From Bradyrhizobium sp. AZCC 1719 (GTDB lineage: Bacteria; Pseudomonadota; Alphaproteobacteria; Rhizobiales; Xanthobacteraceae): a DNA stretch of 64,000 nucleotides. Below the pieces are notes generated by a model that worked only from the letters and a program-made list of their open reading frames with translations, was not told the origin of the DNA and searched no databases. Below, piece after piece: positions 16,311 to 24,012 of this stretch; position 1 is the first letter of the stretch, and every line of letters begins with the position of its first letter. A program made the position numbers and the translations under genes. The stretch is taken from positions 5,857,001-5,921,000 of the forward strand of contig NZ_JAZHRU010000001.1 of the NCBI RefSeq assembly GCF_036924525.1. Reading direction: 5' to 3'.

Positions 16311-16781
16311 ATGGCGCAAACGACGTCGAGAAGGCCGGCGAAGATCGCAAAGAAGACCACCGCCAAGCAGGCTACCGCAAAGCCCGTCCTGCTCTCAGGC
16401 GGCAATCCTCAGATCGCAAAGGGATACGGCGATGCCCCCGTGCAGGCCTACATCGCGGCCATGCCGGGCTGGAAACGCGACCTTGGTCGCCAGCTCGACG
16501 CGCTGATCGTGCGCACCGTTCCCGGTGTGCACAAGGCGGTCAAATGGAACACGCCCTTTTATGGCGTCGAGGATCAGGGCGGCTGGTTCCTCGCCTTCCA
16601 TTGCTTCACGAAGTACGTCAAGGTGACCTTCTTCCGCGGCACATCGCTCCACCCTGTCCCGCCCGGGGAGTCCAAGCACAAGGAAGTGCGCTATCTCGAC
16701 ATCTATGAGGACGGACTTGACGAAGCCCAACTCGCCGCTTGGATAAGGCAAGCCAGCCAATTGCCCGGCGAACGATTGTGA
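16311..16781 (+). CDS. DUF1801 (YdhG-like) protein
   Basis: The 156-residue product has a basic N-terminal tail rich in Lys and Ala (RRPAKIAKKTTAKQATAKP), then a DUF1801 fold marked by VQAYIAAMPGWKRDLGRQLD, HKAVKWNTPFYG and HCFTKYVKVTFFRGT. The family is small and of unknown biochemical role; it is often found with ArsR and SRPBCC genes, as here. GGAG lies before the ATG at 16311, which I prefer to an ATG at 16278 that overlaps the upstream membrane protein. The basic tail suggests nucleic acid contact, which is a guess. Confidence 0.85.
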   Translation: MAQTTSRRPAKIAKKTTAKQATAKPVLLSGGNPQIAKGYGDAPVQAYIAAMPGWKRDLGRQLDALIVRTVPGVHKAVKWNTPFYGVEDQGGWFLAFHCFTKYVKVTFFRGTSLHPVPPGESKHKEVRYLDIYEDGLDEAQLAAWIRQASQLPGERL

Positions 16782-16785
16782 GCCA

Positions 16786-17256
16786 ATGACAACAGCCATG
16801 AAGAAGGCAACAATGAAGAAGAGCGGCGCGAGCGACGCAAAAGGCGGAAGCTCTCCCTCTCGGCACATCGATGCGCGAATCAAGGAGCTGGGCGATTGGC
16901 GCGGCGAGATGCTCGCGCGTATCAGAAGCATCATCAAGCAGGCCGATCCCGAAGTGATCGAGGAGTGGAAGTGGCGCGGCGTTCCGGTGTGGGAGCACGA
17001 CGGCATCATCTGCACCGGTGAGACCTACAAGGCGGTCGTGAAGATGACCTTCGCCAAGGGCGCCTCGCTGGAGGACCCCACAGATCTCTTCAACTCCAGC
17101 TTGGAGGGCAACACCCGGCGCGCCATCGATTTCCATGAAGGCGACAAGATCGACGAAAAGGCATTGAAGGCGCTCATTCGCGAGGCCGTGGCGCTGAATA
17201 CGAAGCGAGCGGCCGCACGACCCGCCAGCGCTCGGAAGAAATCAAAGAGCGCTTGA
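16786..17256 (+). CDS. DUF1801 protein, second copy
   Basis: This 156-residue protein starts four bases after the first DUF1801 stop. Its core has IDARIKELGDWRGEMLARIRS, EEWKWRGVPVWEHDG and ETYKAVVKMTFAKGASL, which align with the first copy in pattern but with low identity, so the pair is an old duplication or two members of one superfamily. Both ends are Lys/Ala rich (MKKATMKKSGAS and ARPASARKKSKSA). Role unknown; it completes the ArsR-SRPBCC cluster. Confidence 0.85.
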   Translation: MTTAMKKATMKKSGASDAKGGSSPSRHIDARIKELGDWRGEMLARIRSIIKQADPEVIEEWKWRGVPVWEHDGIICTGETYKAVVKMTFAKGASLEDPTDLFNSSLEGNTRRAIDFHEGDKIDEKALKALIREAVALNTKRAAARPASARKKSKSA

Positions 17257-17277
17257 GCAAACGGAGGCGGCTAGCTC

Positions 17278-17493
17278 TCACCGGCGATGAAGCTGCAGTT
17301 CCAGCAATGCGAGCCGTTGCAGGACAACCGGGTCACGCTCTCCGCTGTGAGCGGCGCGCAGGATCGCTTCCGCGATCACTTGAACGTAGTGGGAATGGAC
17401 GGGCTCCGGGAGCGTCGCGACGGCGGCGTCAAGCGCCTGCTCCATCACCGAGATGACCTCGGGCGGGAACGACGCGTTTGCAAAATCCTTCAT
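17278..17493 (-). CDS. Small hypothetical protein
   Basis: A 71-residue frame (MKDFANASFPPEVISVMEQA start) lies on the minus strand after the DUF1801 gene. It is predicted to be almost all alpha-helical, with VIAEAILRAAHSGERDPVVL in the second half, and has no signal peptide or cysteine. Codon third positions are GC-rich as in neighbours. I do not recognise a family. The ribosome site is weak. It converges with the DUF1801 operon. Confidence 0.55.
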   Translation of the reverse strand: MKDFANASFPPEVISVMEQALDAAVATLPEPVHSHYVQVIAEAILRAAHSGERDPVVLQRLALLELQLHRR

Positions 17494-17619
17494 GGCCGGC
17501 GGCTAAAAGAAAGCGGTCGCCGATGCGCCATGTAAACGGGACTGCATCGGCAGCCGCTCGAGTTCATGTGTCTATCCCTGACACAGATTGCATAATTTTC
17601 CCGAGATTGAATCGTTCCA

Positions 17620-17871
17620 ATGACGCGAACAGAATCGCTGCGTCCGATCGACCCAAGCGCGGCTGGACCAGCGCTGGACAGCCGCCACCGCACGATCGGA
17701 CGCTTAACGTTCCAGCGCCGGAACGCAGTCACCGCCGCGCGGCGCATGCTTGCGATCGAGCAAGAACAGCGGCGCGCTGTGCGGCTGTCCGCCTCTCTGC
17801 CGGATATGGAACGAATCGAAAAAAGCCGGCTTGATTCCCCGTTCTGCAGTCCGGGAGTTGTTGATGCGTAA
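17620..17871 (+). CDS. Possible small hypothetical protein
   Basis: An 83-codon frame starting MTRTESLRPIDPSAAGPA ends in a TAA that overlaps the ATG of the next gene by eight bases, a spacing seen in coupled genes. It is rich in Arg and Ala, with a possible amphipathic helix ARRMLAIEQEQRRAVRL. No ribosome site is visible and third-position GC is lower than in neighbouring genes. The rest of the 370-base gap from 17494 holds only a TGTGTC/GACACA dyad at 17567-17585. Weak support. Confidence 0.28.
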   Translation: MTRTESLRPIDPSAAGPALDSRHRTIGRLTFQRRNAVTAARRMLAIEQEQRRAVRLSASLPDMERIEKSRLDSPFCSPGVVDA

Positions 17872-18226
17872 CGCCGGCTCGGGTCCGTCGATCGTGCCAC
17901 ACGTTAATGAGCACGACGTCTATATCGTCGAGCATGTCTCCCTGGAACACGGCCGGGTCTGGGCAGAAGTCAGTTCTGAGAGCCCGGGATTTGAGCCGGT
18001 TGTAATGGACCTGCTCACCGGCCAGTACACTAATCCGATCCGGGTGGTTGCTTTCAATCCCGCCGAGGGATGGTGTCGTGACGCCTCGGCAGATGTCGCG
18101 CACGAGCTGCGGCGACATTGCGACCTCCAGCTACGCGACATTCCGTTTTTCCTGCAGGATTTTGTCGATCGCTACGAGGGCCGCTATCAGGACGTCCAGT
18201 TGCCGCTGCCGATGCGGCTGTACTAG
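17864..18226 (+). CDS. Hypothetical cytosolic protein
   Basis: The 120-residue frame starts MRNAGSGPSIVPHVNEHDVY after GGGAG. It has features of a compact soluble protein (HVSLEHGRVWAEVSSESPGF, GQYTNPIRVVAFNPAEGWCR, FFLQDFVDRYEGRYQDVQ) and no signal peptide or membrane helix. I do not recognise a family; the composition is not that of a shadow frame. It converges on the TctC gene with about 70 bases between stops. Confidence 0.6.
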   Translation: MRNAGSGPSIVPHVNEHDVYIVEHVSLEHGRVWAEVSSESPGFEPVVMDLLTGQYTNPIRVVAFNPAEGWCRDASADVAHELRRHCDLQLRDIPFFLQDFVDRYEGRYQDVQLPLPMRLY

Positions 18227-18295
18227 CTATAGCCGAACGACGCGGAAGCCATCGCCGTTCTCCTCATAGCTCCGCACGTTGCGGCACTCCTGAGC

Positions 18296-19291
18296 TCACT
18301 CGGCGGTGATGCCGAGCGCGCGGACGAGCTCACCTCGCGCTTGATAGTCGACCCCGATCTGGCGCTTGAAATCATCGGGCGTGCCGCCGACGGCGACCAT
18401 GCCCTGCTTGTCCAGCCATGCGCGCATCGTGTCAGTGGCAAGCACCGCATTCACTTCCTTGTTCAAGGCCGCGATGACAGGCGCCGGGGTCTTCTTCGGC
18501 AGCATGAAGCCGATATAGCTGATGATCTTGAACCCCTCGAAGGTTTCGCTGATGGCGGGAACGTTGGGCAGCAACGGGAAGCGCTTCTCCGACGTGACGC
18601 CGAGCAGCTTGATCTTGCCGGCCGCAGCCAGCGGCTCCACCGCCGTGGGTGCGCCGAACAGCAGCGGGATCTGCCCACCCAGGAGATCATTCACAGACGC
18701 CGCCGTTCCCTTGTAGGGAATGTGGGTCATGGTGAAGCCGCCGTATTTCTGCAGCATCTCGCCGGCGAGGCGGTGCGGCGTCGAGCTGCCGGAGCTGCCG
18801 AAACTCAGATTCTGTGTTTTCTGCTTGCCCAAAGCGACCAACTCGGCCACCGAATTCGCCGGCACATTGTTGGCCGCGGCAAGCAGGAGCGGCGACCACG
18901 CGACGTTGACGACCGGCTCCATCGCGGTAGAAAGATCGAAATGGTTGCTGGTGGCGAGGTGCGGATCGATGGTGACCATCGCATCCGTCACCATCAGGAT
19001 CGTGTATCCGTCAGGCTCGGCGCGCGCCGCCGCCTGCGCCGCGATCATGCCGTTGGCGCCCGTCTTGTTCTCGATGACGACGGATGTTTTGAGGTTCTCG
19101 CCGAGTTGCTTGCCGATGGTCCGGGCCAGCGCGTCGGCCTGTCCGCCCGCGGAATAGCCAACCAGCATGGTGATCGCCCGCGACGGGTATGGCTGCGCCG
19201 TGGCGTTCGAAGCCATCGCAAGCAGCGCCACCGCGACGACCGCCATGCCGAGAATGCGTGCCTTCGCTCGAAACAGTCTGTCGGAAATCAT
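18296..19291 (-). CDS. Tripartite tricarboxylate transporter substrate-binding protein (TctC/Bug)
   Basis: The 331-residue protein has a signal peptide ending near ASNATAQP and then the Bug family signature YPSRAITMLVGYSAGGQADA, with VVIENKTGANGMIAAQAAAR, PYKGTAASVNDLLGGQIPL and KLLGVTSEKRFPLLPNVPA. Such periplasmic proteins bind organic acids for the TctAB permease. No tctA or tctB gene is in the window, so it must share a permease or act as a sensor. It lies downstream of a CoA-transferase and an HMG-CoA-lyase-like gene on the same strand, which suggests that the ligand feeds that pathway. Confidence 0.92.
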   Translation of the reverse strand: MISDRLFRAKARILGMAVVAVALLAMASNATAQPYPSRAITMLVGYSAGGQADALARTIGKQLGENLKTSVVIENKTGANGMIAAQAAARAEPDGYTILMVTDAMVTIDPHLATSNHFDLSTAMEPVVNVAWSPLLLAAANNVPANSVAELVALGKQKTQNLSFGSSGSSTPHRLAGEMLQKYGGFTMTHIPYKGTAASVNDLLGGQIPLLFGAPTAVEPLAAAGKIKLLGVTSEKRFPLLPNVPAISETFEGFKIISYIGFMLPKKTPAPVIAALNKEVNAVLATDTMRAWLDKQGMVAVGGTPDDFKRQIGVDYQARGELVRALGITAE

Positions 19292-19370
19292 GTTCGCCTC
19301 CTCCCTGACTATTGGCGTTATGAAGGCGGTCGAACCGCTCTTTTCATTGTTCGCTTCGTGTTGTTCGCTT

Positions 19371-20588
19371 CTATGCAGGCACGCTTACAACCGCGCCCAG
19401 CACGCCGGCCGAGCGCAGATCGGCAATCTCGTCCGCCGAATATCCGGCCGCCTGCAAGATTTCGTCAGCATGTTCGCCGACGCGCGGCGGCTGGCGCTCG
19501 AGGCCCGGCCGTTCGCGCACATCGCCGAACTCGACTGGCAGCGCCGGAATTCCGACCAGCGGTCCGCCGCCGAAAGCCGATACGGCGGTCGCAAGCAGGC
19601 CGCCATTGGCAAGCAGGTGCGGATCGGTCGACAATTCGTCGGGCCGCCCCACGCGCGAATAGGCGACCCGCGCCGCCTCGCATTTTTCAAGGATTTCGTG
19701 CAGCGGCAGTTTCGTGATCCGCCGCTCCAGTTCGGGGAGCATCCACTCGCGCGCCTCGCAACGATTGGCGTTGCCGACGAGCCTCGGATCATCGCGCCAG
19801 TCATCGAAGCCGAACGCGTCGCAGAAGCGTTGCCAGTGTCCGTCCGACGTGCAGCCGATGAAGACCTGGCCGCCGTCGGAAGCGGTGAAAACGTCATAGA
19901 CGCCCCAGGCGTTTTTCCGCGCCGGCATCGGCGGCATCGGCCCGCCGGTGACCGCGCTGCCGACGACGACCGCGCCGAGCATGAAGGTTGCGCTTTCAAA
20001 CAGCGAACTCGCGACCTTCTGCCCCACGCCGGTGACGTCGCGCTCGCGCAGCGCGGCCAGCGCGGCTACCACGCCGAACACGCCGCCGAGAATGTCGATG
20101 ACCGGCGCGCCCGCGCGCAGCGGCCGCCCCGGCGGGCCGGTCATATAGGCCAGCCCGGACTGCATCTGCACAACTTCATCGAGCGCGCCGCGGCTCTCGT
20201 ACGGCCCCTTCAGAAATCCTTTCATCGAGAGGTACACAAGACGTGGGTTGATCCGGCGCAGATCCTCCCAACTGCACTTCAGCCGCTCGATCGTTCCCGG
20301 GCCAAAATTTTCCAGCACAACATCAGCGTCCTTCACCAGCCGATGCACGACCGCCTGTCCCTCGGGCCGCTTCAGGTCGATCGCGATCGAACGCTTGTTG
20401 CGGTTGTAGGTCGCGAAAAAGCCCGCGGCGAAACCCGGCAACCGCCGCGTCGGATCGCCGTCGGCCGGCTCGATCTTCACGACGTCGGCGCCGAGATCGG
20501 CAAACAGGACACCCGCGCAAGGCCCCATGATGGTGTGACCGAAGTCGAGCACCTTCAGCCCCGCAAGCGGTCTGGACGAAGTCGTCAT
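19371..20588 (-). CDS. Family III CoA-transferase (CaiB/BaiF)
   Basis: The 405-residue enzyme begins LAGLKVLDFGHTIMGPCAG and contains LGADVVKIEPADGDPTRR, YNRNKRSIAIDLKRPEG and the ESRGALDEVVQMQSGL segment in which Asp137 matches the catalytic Asp of formyl-CoA transferase relatives. It would move CoA from a donor such as succinyl-CoA to a carboxylic acid. The start at 20588 overlaps the stop of the lyase gene by four bases, so both are made together; a longer reading would run into that gene. With the lyase it would form an activate-then-cleave pathway. The acid is not identified. Confidence 0.92.
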   Translation of the reverse strand: MTTSSRPLAGLKVLDFGHTIMGPCAGVLFADLGADVVKIEPADGDPTRRLPGFAAGFFATYNRNKRSIAIDLKRPEGQAVVHRLVKDADVVLENFGPGTIERLKCSWEDLRRINPRLVYLSMKGFLKGPYESRGALDEVVQMQSGLAYMTGPPGRPLRAGAPVIDILGGVFGVVAALAALRERDVTGVGQKVASSLFESATFMLGAVVVGSAVTGGPMPPMPARKNAWGVYDVFTASDGGQVFIGCTSDGHWQRFCDAFGFDDWRDDPRLVGNANRCEAREWMLPELERRITKLPLHEILEKCEAARVAYSRVGRPDELSTDPHLLANGGLLATAVSAFGGGPLVGIPALPVEFGDVRERPGLERQPPRVGEHADEILQAAGYSADEIADLRSAGVLGAVVSVPA

Positions 20589-21541
20589 GCAGCCGGTCTC
20601 CTGAATGCGGCAAGCGTCCCCGATCGCAGCGCCGCGCTCGGCAGCCGATGTCCGACGATCCGCTCGGCAAGCCGCCCGGCCTCGATCAGCGCCTCGATAT
20701 TCAAGCCGGTGGAGATGCCCATCTCCTCGCACAACAACGCGAGCTCTTCGGTGGCGATGTTGCCCGGCGCACCGGGTTGGCCGGCAAACGGACAGCCGCC
20801 GAGCCCTGCCACCGCCGCATCGAAAGCCGTGACCCCGAGCCGCAGCCCCTCATAGGCGCAGGCGATGCCCTGCCCGCGCGTGTCGTGAAGGTGAAGCGCG
20901 ATCCGCAAGCCGTCCCAGCGGTCACGAACGGCGCCGACGGCGGCCGCGACCCGCTTCGGCGTGGCCCAGCCCATGGAATCCGCCAACGCAACGTCGCGCA
21001 CCTCGATGTCCGCTTCGCGCGCGATGGCGAGCGCGTCCGCAACTGTCGCGACGACCTCTGCCGGCGAAACGTCGCCTGCAAAGTTGCAGCCGAACGCGGC
21101 CATGACGATGATTTTCGCAATCGGCACGCCGGCTTCCCGATGCACACGCACGTACTTGCGCATGGCTTCGACCTGTCCGGCACGGTCGCGGTTGAGATTC
21201 CTGATCGCGAACGGCTCGGATGCGCTCAGCGAGATGAACCCGGCAAGGGTGAGCTTGTGCTTGAACGCAAGCGCGCGCTGCAGCCCATTCTCGTTGAACC
21301 ACAGGGCCGAGTATTCGACGCCTTCCCGCGGGGTGAACCCTTCAATAACGGCCTCGGCGTCGGCCCAACCCGGGACGTGCTTGGGATTGACGAAGGAGGC
21401 GATCTGGATCCGGCGAAGCCCGCATGCGGAGAGCGCGTCGATCAGCGCGATCTTGTCGGCGGTCGCGATCGGGCCCGGCTCGATCTGAAAGCCTTCGCGG
21501 GGCCCCTCCTCGCTGATGACGACGCTATCAGGCAGGTCCAT
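20585..21541 (-). CDS. Hydroxymethylglutaryl-CoA lyase-like enzyme
   Basis: The 318-residue TIM-barrel protein has EEGPREGFQIE at residues 11-21, the metal-binding HLHDTRG motif (His217, His219), and AGLGGCPFAGQPGAPGN with Cys250 as the catalytic cysteine of the HMG-CoA lyase signature. In classical enzymes the first motif reads GPRDG, with Asp as metal ligand; here it is Glu. The reaction would be cleavage of a 3-hydroxy-3-methylacyl-CoA to acetyl-CoA or pyruvate plus a second product. It is the first gene of the operon with the CoA-transferase and is divergent from the LysR regulator. Confidence 0.9.
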   Translation of the reverse strand: MDLPDSVVISEEGPREGFQIEPGPIATADKIALIDALSACGLRRIQIASFVNPKHVPGWADAEAVIEGFTPREGVEYSALWFNENGLQRALAFKHKLTLAGFISLSASEPFAIRNLNRDRAGQVEAMRKYVRVHREAGVPIAKIIVMAAFGCNFAGDVSPAEVVATVADALAIAREADIEVRDVALADSMGWATPKRVAAAVGAVRDRWDGLRIALHLHDTRGQGIACAYEGLRLGVTAFDAAVAGLGGCPFAGQPGAPGNIATEELALLCEEMGISTGLNIEALIEAGRLAERIVGHRLPSAALRSGTLAAFRRPAA

Positions 21542-21664
21542 GCGCCGACGCTCCTCCGGGTCGTCCTTGTTGATTGCGGGCGAGCTTGCCGTGCGCGACG
21601 GTATCTGACAAATATAATATGAAGATGATTACGTTCTAATAATTCGATGGCAAGGAGCGGCTCG

Positions 21665-22621
21665 ATGGCGCTTGGATTGCGGCAGCTTCGCTATTTCATC
21701 GCCATCGCCGACGCCGGCGTGCTGTCGCGGGCTGCGGAGGCGCTCAACGTCGCCCAGTCGGCGCTGAGCCATCACGTCGCCGCGCTCGAAACAGACCTGG
21801 GCGTCAAGCTGCTGGAGCGCAGGCCGCGCGGGATCGCGCTGACCGCGGCTGGCCGGCGGCTTTACGAGCACGCCAGCGCCGTGCTGTCGGCGCTCGGCAA
21901 GGCAGAAGAGAATGTGAGAACTTTCAATGAGGCCGCGACCGGTCCGGTTTGCCTCGGCCTCAGCCATACCGCGATCTCCATGGTCGCGCTCGACGTCATG
22001 AAGGCGGTGCGAAAAAATTCCCCAGGCGTACACCTGACGGTCGTCGAGGCGCTGTCGCCGGCGCTGATCGAACGCGTCTTCTCAGGGACAGTCGATCTCG
22101 CACTCACCTATAATCCGCCCCGGGATGCCCGCCTGGACGTCGAGTGGCTGCAGGACGAAGACCTTTATCTCGTCGGACATCCGAGCCTGATCGGCAAATC
22201 TTCCAGTCCGATCGCCTTCTCCGCCATTCCGCAACGAAGCGTGGTTGGACTGACGCCGATGCCGGCTTCGCGGGCCATCATCCAAACCCAGGTTCTGCGC
22301 AATCAGATCACGCCGAGCGAAACGCTCGAAGTCGATTCGCTGTCGGCATTGCGAATGGCGCTCGAGGCTGGATTAGGATGCGCGATCCTCTCCCGCGCAA
22401 CCGTTCTCGCCGATTTGGCGGCGGAGAAATATCACGCACGCCGCATCATCGATCCGCCGCTGACGCGTTCGCTGGCCCTCGTCGCGCTTGCCGACCGGCC
22501 GCAGACCAAGGCCTTTCTCGAGGTACGCAAGACAATGGTCGAGGTGGTCCGCTCAGCGGTCAGCGCGGGGCGATGGCCAGCGAAGGGAAACGGCCGACGG
22601 AGCAAGCGCGCCGCGATCTAG
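21665..22621 (+). CDS. LysR-family transcriptional regulator
   Basis: The 318-residue protein starts MALGLRQLRYFIAIADAGVL and has the LysR helix-turn-helix (SRAAEALNVAQSALSHHVAALE) plus the periplasmic-binding-like effector domain. I chose ATG 21665 because AAGGAG lies eight bases upstream; an ATG at 21647 has none. It is divergent from the lyase operon across about 120 bases that include an AT-rich patch and an ATTA-N5-TAAT dyad at 21628-21640, a candidate binding site. It is the likely regulator of the lyase, CoA-transferase and TctC genes, responding to a pathway acid or CoA ester. Confidence 0.93.
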   Translation: MALGLRQLRYFIAIADAGVLSRAAEALNVAQSALSHHVAALETDLGVKLLERRPRGIALTAAGRRLYEHASAVLSALGKAEENVRTFNEAATGPVCLGLSHTAISMVALDVMKAVRKNSPGVHLTVVEALSPALIERVFSGTVDLALTYNPPRDARLDVEWLQDEDLYLVGHPSLIGKSSSPIAFSAIPQRSVVGLTPMPASRAIIQTQVLRNQITPSETLEVDSLSALRMALEAGLGCAILSRATVLADLAAEKYHARRIIDPPLTRSLALVALADRPQTKAFLEVRKTMVEVVRSAVSAGRWPAKGNGRRSKRAAI

Positions 22622-22655
22622 GTTCAGGCATTTCGTTCGCCTCTCCCCCGCGAAA

Positions 22656-23072
22656 TTATCCGGGCGGCATTCGCTCGAACTTCTGCAACGAAGGATCCAT
22701 CCTGTCCCACGCATGGCCGCGGACGCCGTACGTGATTAGTTGCGGATTGAATTGGCTTGGGTCGTCCAGGCTGGCCGCGTGGACCGCTATCGGTTCCGGA
22801 TTGGCGACGAATGTCAGGTAGACCGGCGTCCCACAGGTCGGGCAGAAGGCGTGGACCTTTTCATTCCCATTGTCGCCCGCCACCCGCCATTCGTTCGCTT
22901 CGCCGGTAATTGTCACCTCGGCTCGCCGGGGGAAGACCAGGTAGGATCCATGGCCCGTGCCGCTTCGTTTCTGGCAATCGCGGCATTGGCAGTGGCTCTC
23001 GACGAGCGGTTCGCTGCTCGTCTCAAAACGGATCGCGCCGCACGCACACCCGCCGATAAAGGCCTTGGTCAT
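22656..23072 (-). CDS. GFA (CENP-V/GFA) domain zinc protein
   Basis: The 138-residue protein carries the GFA fold cysteines: GGCACGAI at the N-terminus, CQCRDCQKRSG in the middle and AFCPTCGTPVYL in the second half. This is the pattern of glutathione-dependent formaldehyde-activating enzyme relatives, which bind two zinc ions; most such proteins have no proven reaction. The second ATG (23072) is chosen because GGGAGA lies six bases before it. It follows the SRPBCC gene at 23113 on the same strand and may be in the ArsR operon. Confidence 0.88.
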   Translation of the reverse strand: MTKAFIGGCACGAIRFETSSEPLVESHCQCRDCQKRSGTGHGSYLVFPRRAEVTITGEANEWRVAGDNGNEKVHAFCPTCGTPVYLTFVANPEPIAVHAASLDDPSQFNPQLITYGVRGHAWDRMDPSLQKFERMPPG

Positions 23073-23112
23073 GGTCATTCTCCCGCTTCTGATTGATTGA
23101 CACGGCGAAGGA

Positions 23113-23577
23113 TCAGGCCGATTTCGGCTTGGCGAAAACGTCGAGGCCGTGGCCGGTTTCCAGCAAGGATTTCAGGCTGGCGAGCACGACCGGCCAACCT
23201 TTCTTGATCCCGTTCGCCATCCCGCTGCCGGCTGCGAGTTCGTCATGGGTGACCGTCAGCCGGACCATGTCCTCGTATTCCTCGGTCTCGAACGTCACCC
23301 GGCTATAGGCGGAAGGATCGGAGGCCTGCGACGCATTCGCCCAGGTGATGACGAGACGGGTCGGCGGCGAGACTTCGATGACCTTGCCGACGAGTTCGAC
23401 GCTCCGCTGATCATTGGCGCGGACGTGCTCCCATTTCGACCCGGGATTCCAGTCAGAGACGTTCTCGTGGCCCCAGTAGCGCCTTGCGATGTCGGGCTTC
23501 GTGATGGCCTCGAACACCTTTTCCGGCGTCGAGCGAATATAGGTCACGTAGACAAAGCTGGTCGTCTCTTTGGTCAT
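23113..23577 (-). CDS. SRPBCC domain protein (AHSA1-like), second pair
   Basis: The 154-residue product has VYVTYIRSTPEKVFEAITKP, ARRYWGHENVSDWNPGSKWE and a C-terminal GIKKGWPVVLASLKSLLETG helix, the usual AHSA1/SRPBCC pattern with a ligand cavity. GGAGAATAGCA precedes the ATG and lies at the end of the ArsR gene, two bases away, so the pair is co-transcribed and possibly coupled. It is only distantly similar to the SRPBCC protein encoded at 15594. The ligand is unknown. Confidence 0.9.
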   Translation of the reverse strand: MTKETTSFVYVTYIRSTPEKVFEAITKPDIARRYWGHENVSDWNPGSKWEHVRANDQRSVELVGKVIEVSPPTRLVITWANASQASDPSAYSRVTFETEEYEDMVRLTVTHDELAAGSGMANGIKKGWPVVLASLKSLLETGHGLDVFAKPKSA

Positions 23578-23579
23578 TG

Positions 23580-23894
23580 CTATTCTCCTTCGAGTTCTTT
23601 CTTCAGATCGTGCAGCAGGCTGAGCCGCTGTCGTTCGAATTTTCGAACCCACCGTTCGTAGACCTCATGAAGCGGCACAGGGTTGATGAAATGCAGCTTT
23701 TCCCGGCCGCGCCTGACCGTGCTCACCAGATTGGCCGCCTCCAGGATTTCGAGGTGTTGCGTGGCGGATTGCCGGGCCATCTCCAGGTTTTCGCAAAGCT
23801 GACCGAGCGTCTGCCCGTTCTTTTCACAGAGAAGATCAAGCAGCTTTCTGCGTGTCGGGTCGCCCAGCGCTTTGAAAACCTTGTCGGCCTGCAT
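23580..23894 (-). CDS. ArsR-family transcriptional regulator, second pair
   Basis: The 104-residue regulator begins MQADKVFKALGDPTRRKLLD and has ENLEMARQSATQHLEILEAA as its recognition helix region and NLVSTVRRGREKLHFINP as the wing, then VPLHEVYERWVRKFERQ. There are no ArsR metal cysteines of the CVC type. A perfect 20-base dyad lies 27 bases upstream of the ATG and is the likely autoregulatory operator. It heads an operon with the SRPBCC and probably the GFA gene. Confidence 0.93.
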   Translation of the reverse strand: MQADKVFKALGDPTRRKLLDLLCEKNGQTLGQLCENLEMARQSATQHLEILEAANLVSTVRRGREKLHFINPVPLHEVYERWVRKFERQRLSLLHDLKKELEGE

Positions 23895-23920
23895 CGATCT
23901 CACTCTATGAGGAACATAAT

Positions 23921-23940
23921 ATGCAGGTAAACACCTGCAT
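23921..23940. promoter_or_regulatory. Perfect dyad, likely ArsR operator
   Basis: ATGCAGGTAAACACCTGCAT is an inverted repeat with 8-bp arms and a four-base centre, located 27 bases before the second ArsR ATG, in an AT-rich stretch (ACATAATATGCAGG) fit for a promoter -10 region. Position and symmetry fit binding of an ArsR dimer that blocks transcription of the ArsR-SRPBCC operon. Confidence 0.7.
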
Positions 23941-24012
23941 GTCAACCAACAGCCAAGCCCGTCCAGCAAAGTCATTCGTCACCTTGCTGTGATTAGGGGC
24001 GGACGATCAGCA

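Noticed and set aside
18341..20855. Two long overlapping plus-strand frames (458 and 562 codons)
   Set aside because: They lie antisense to tctC, the CoA-transferase and the lyase, which have strong motifs; the plus-strand products resemble no family.
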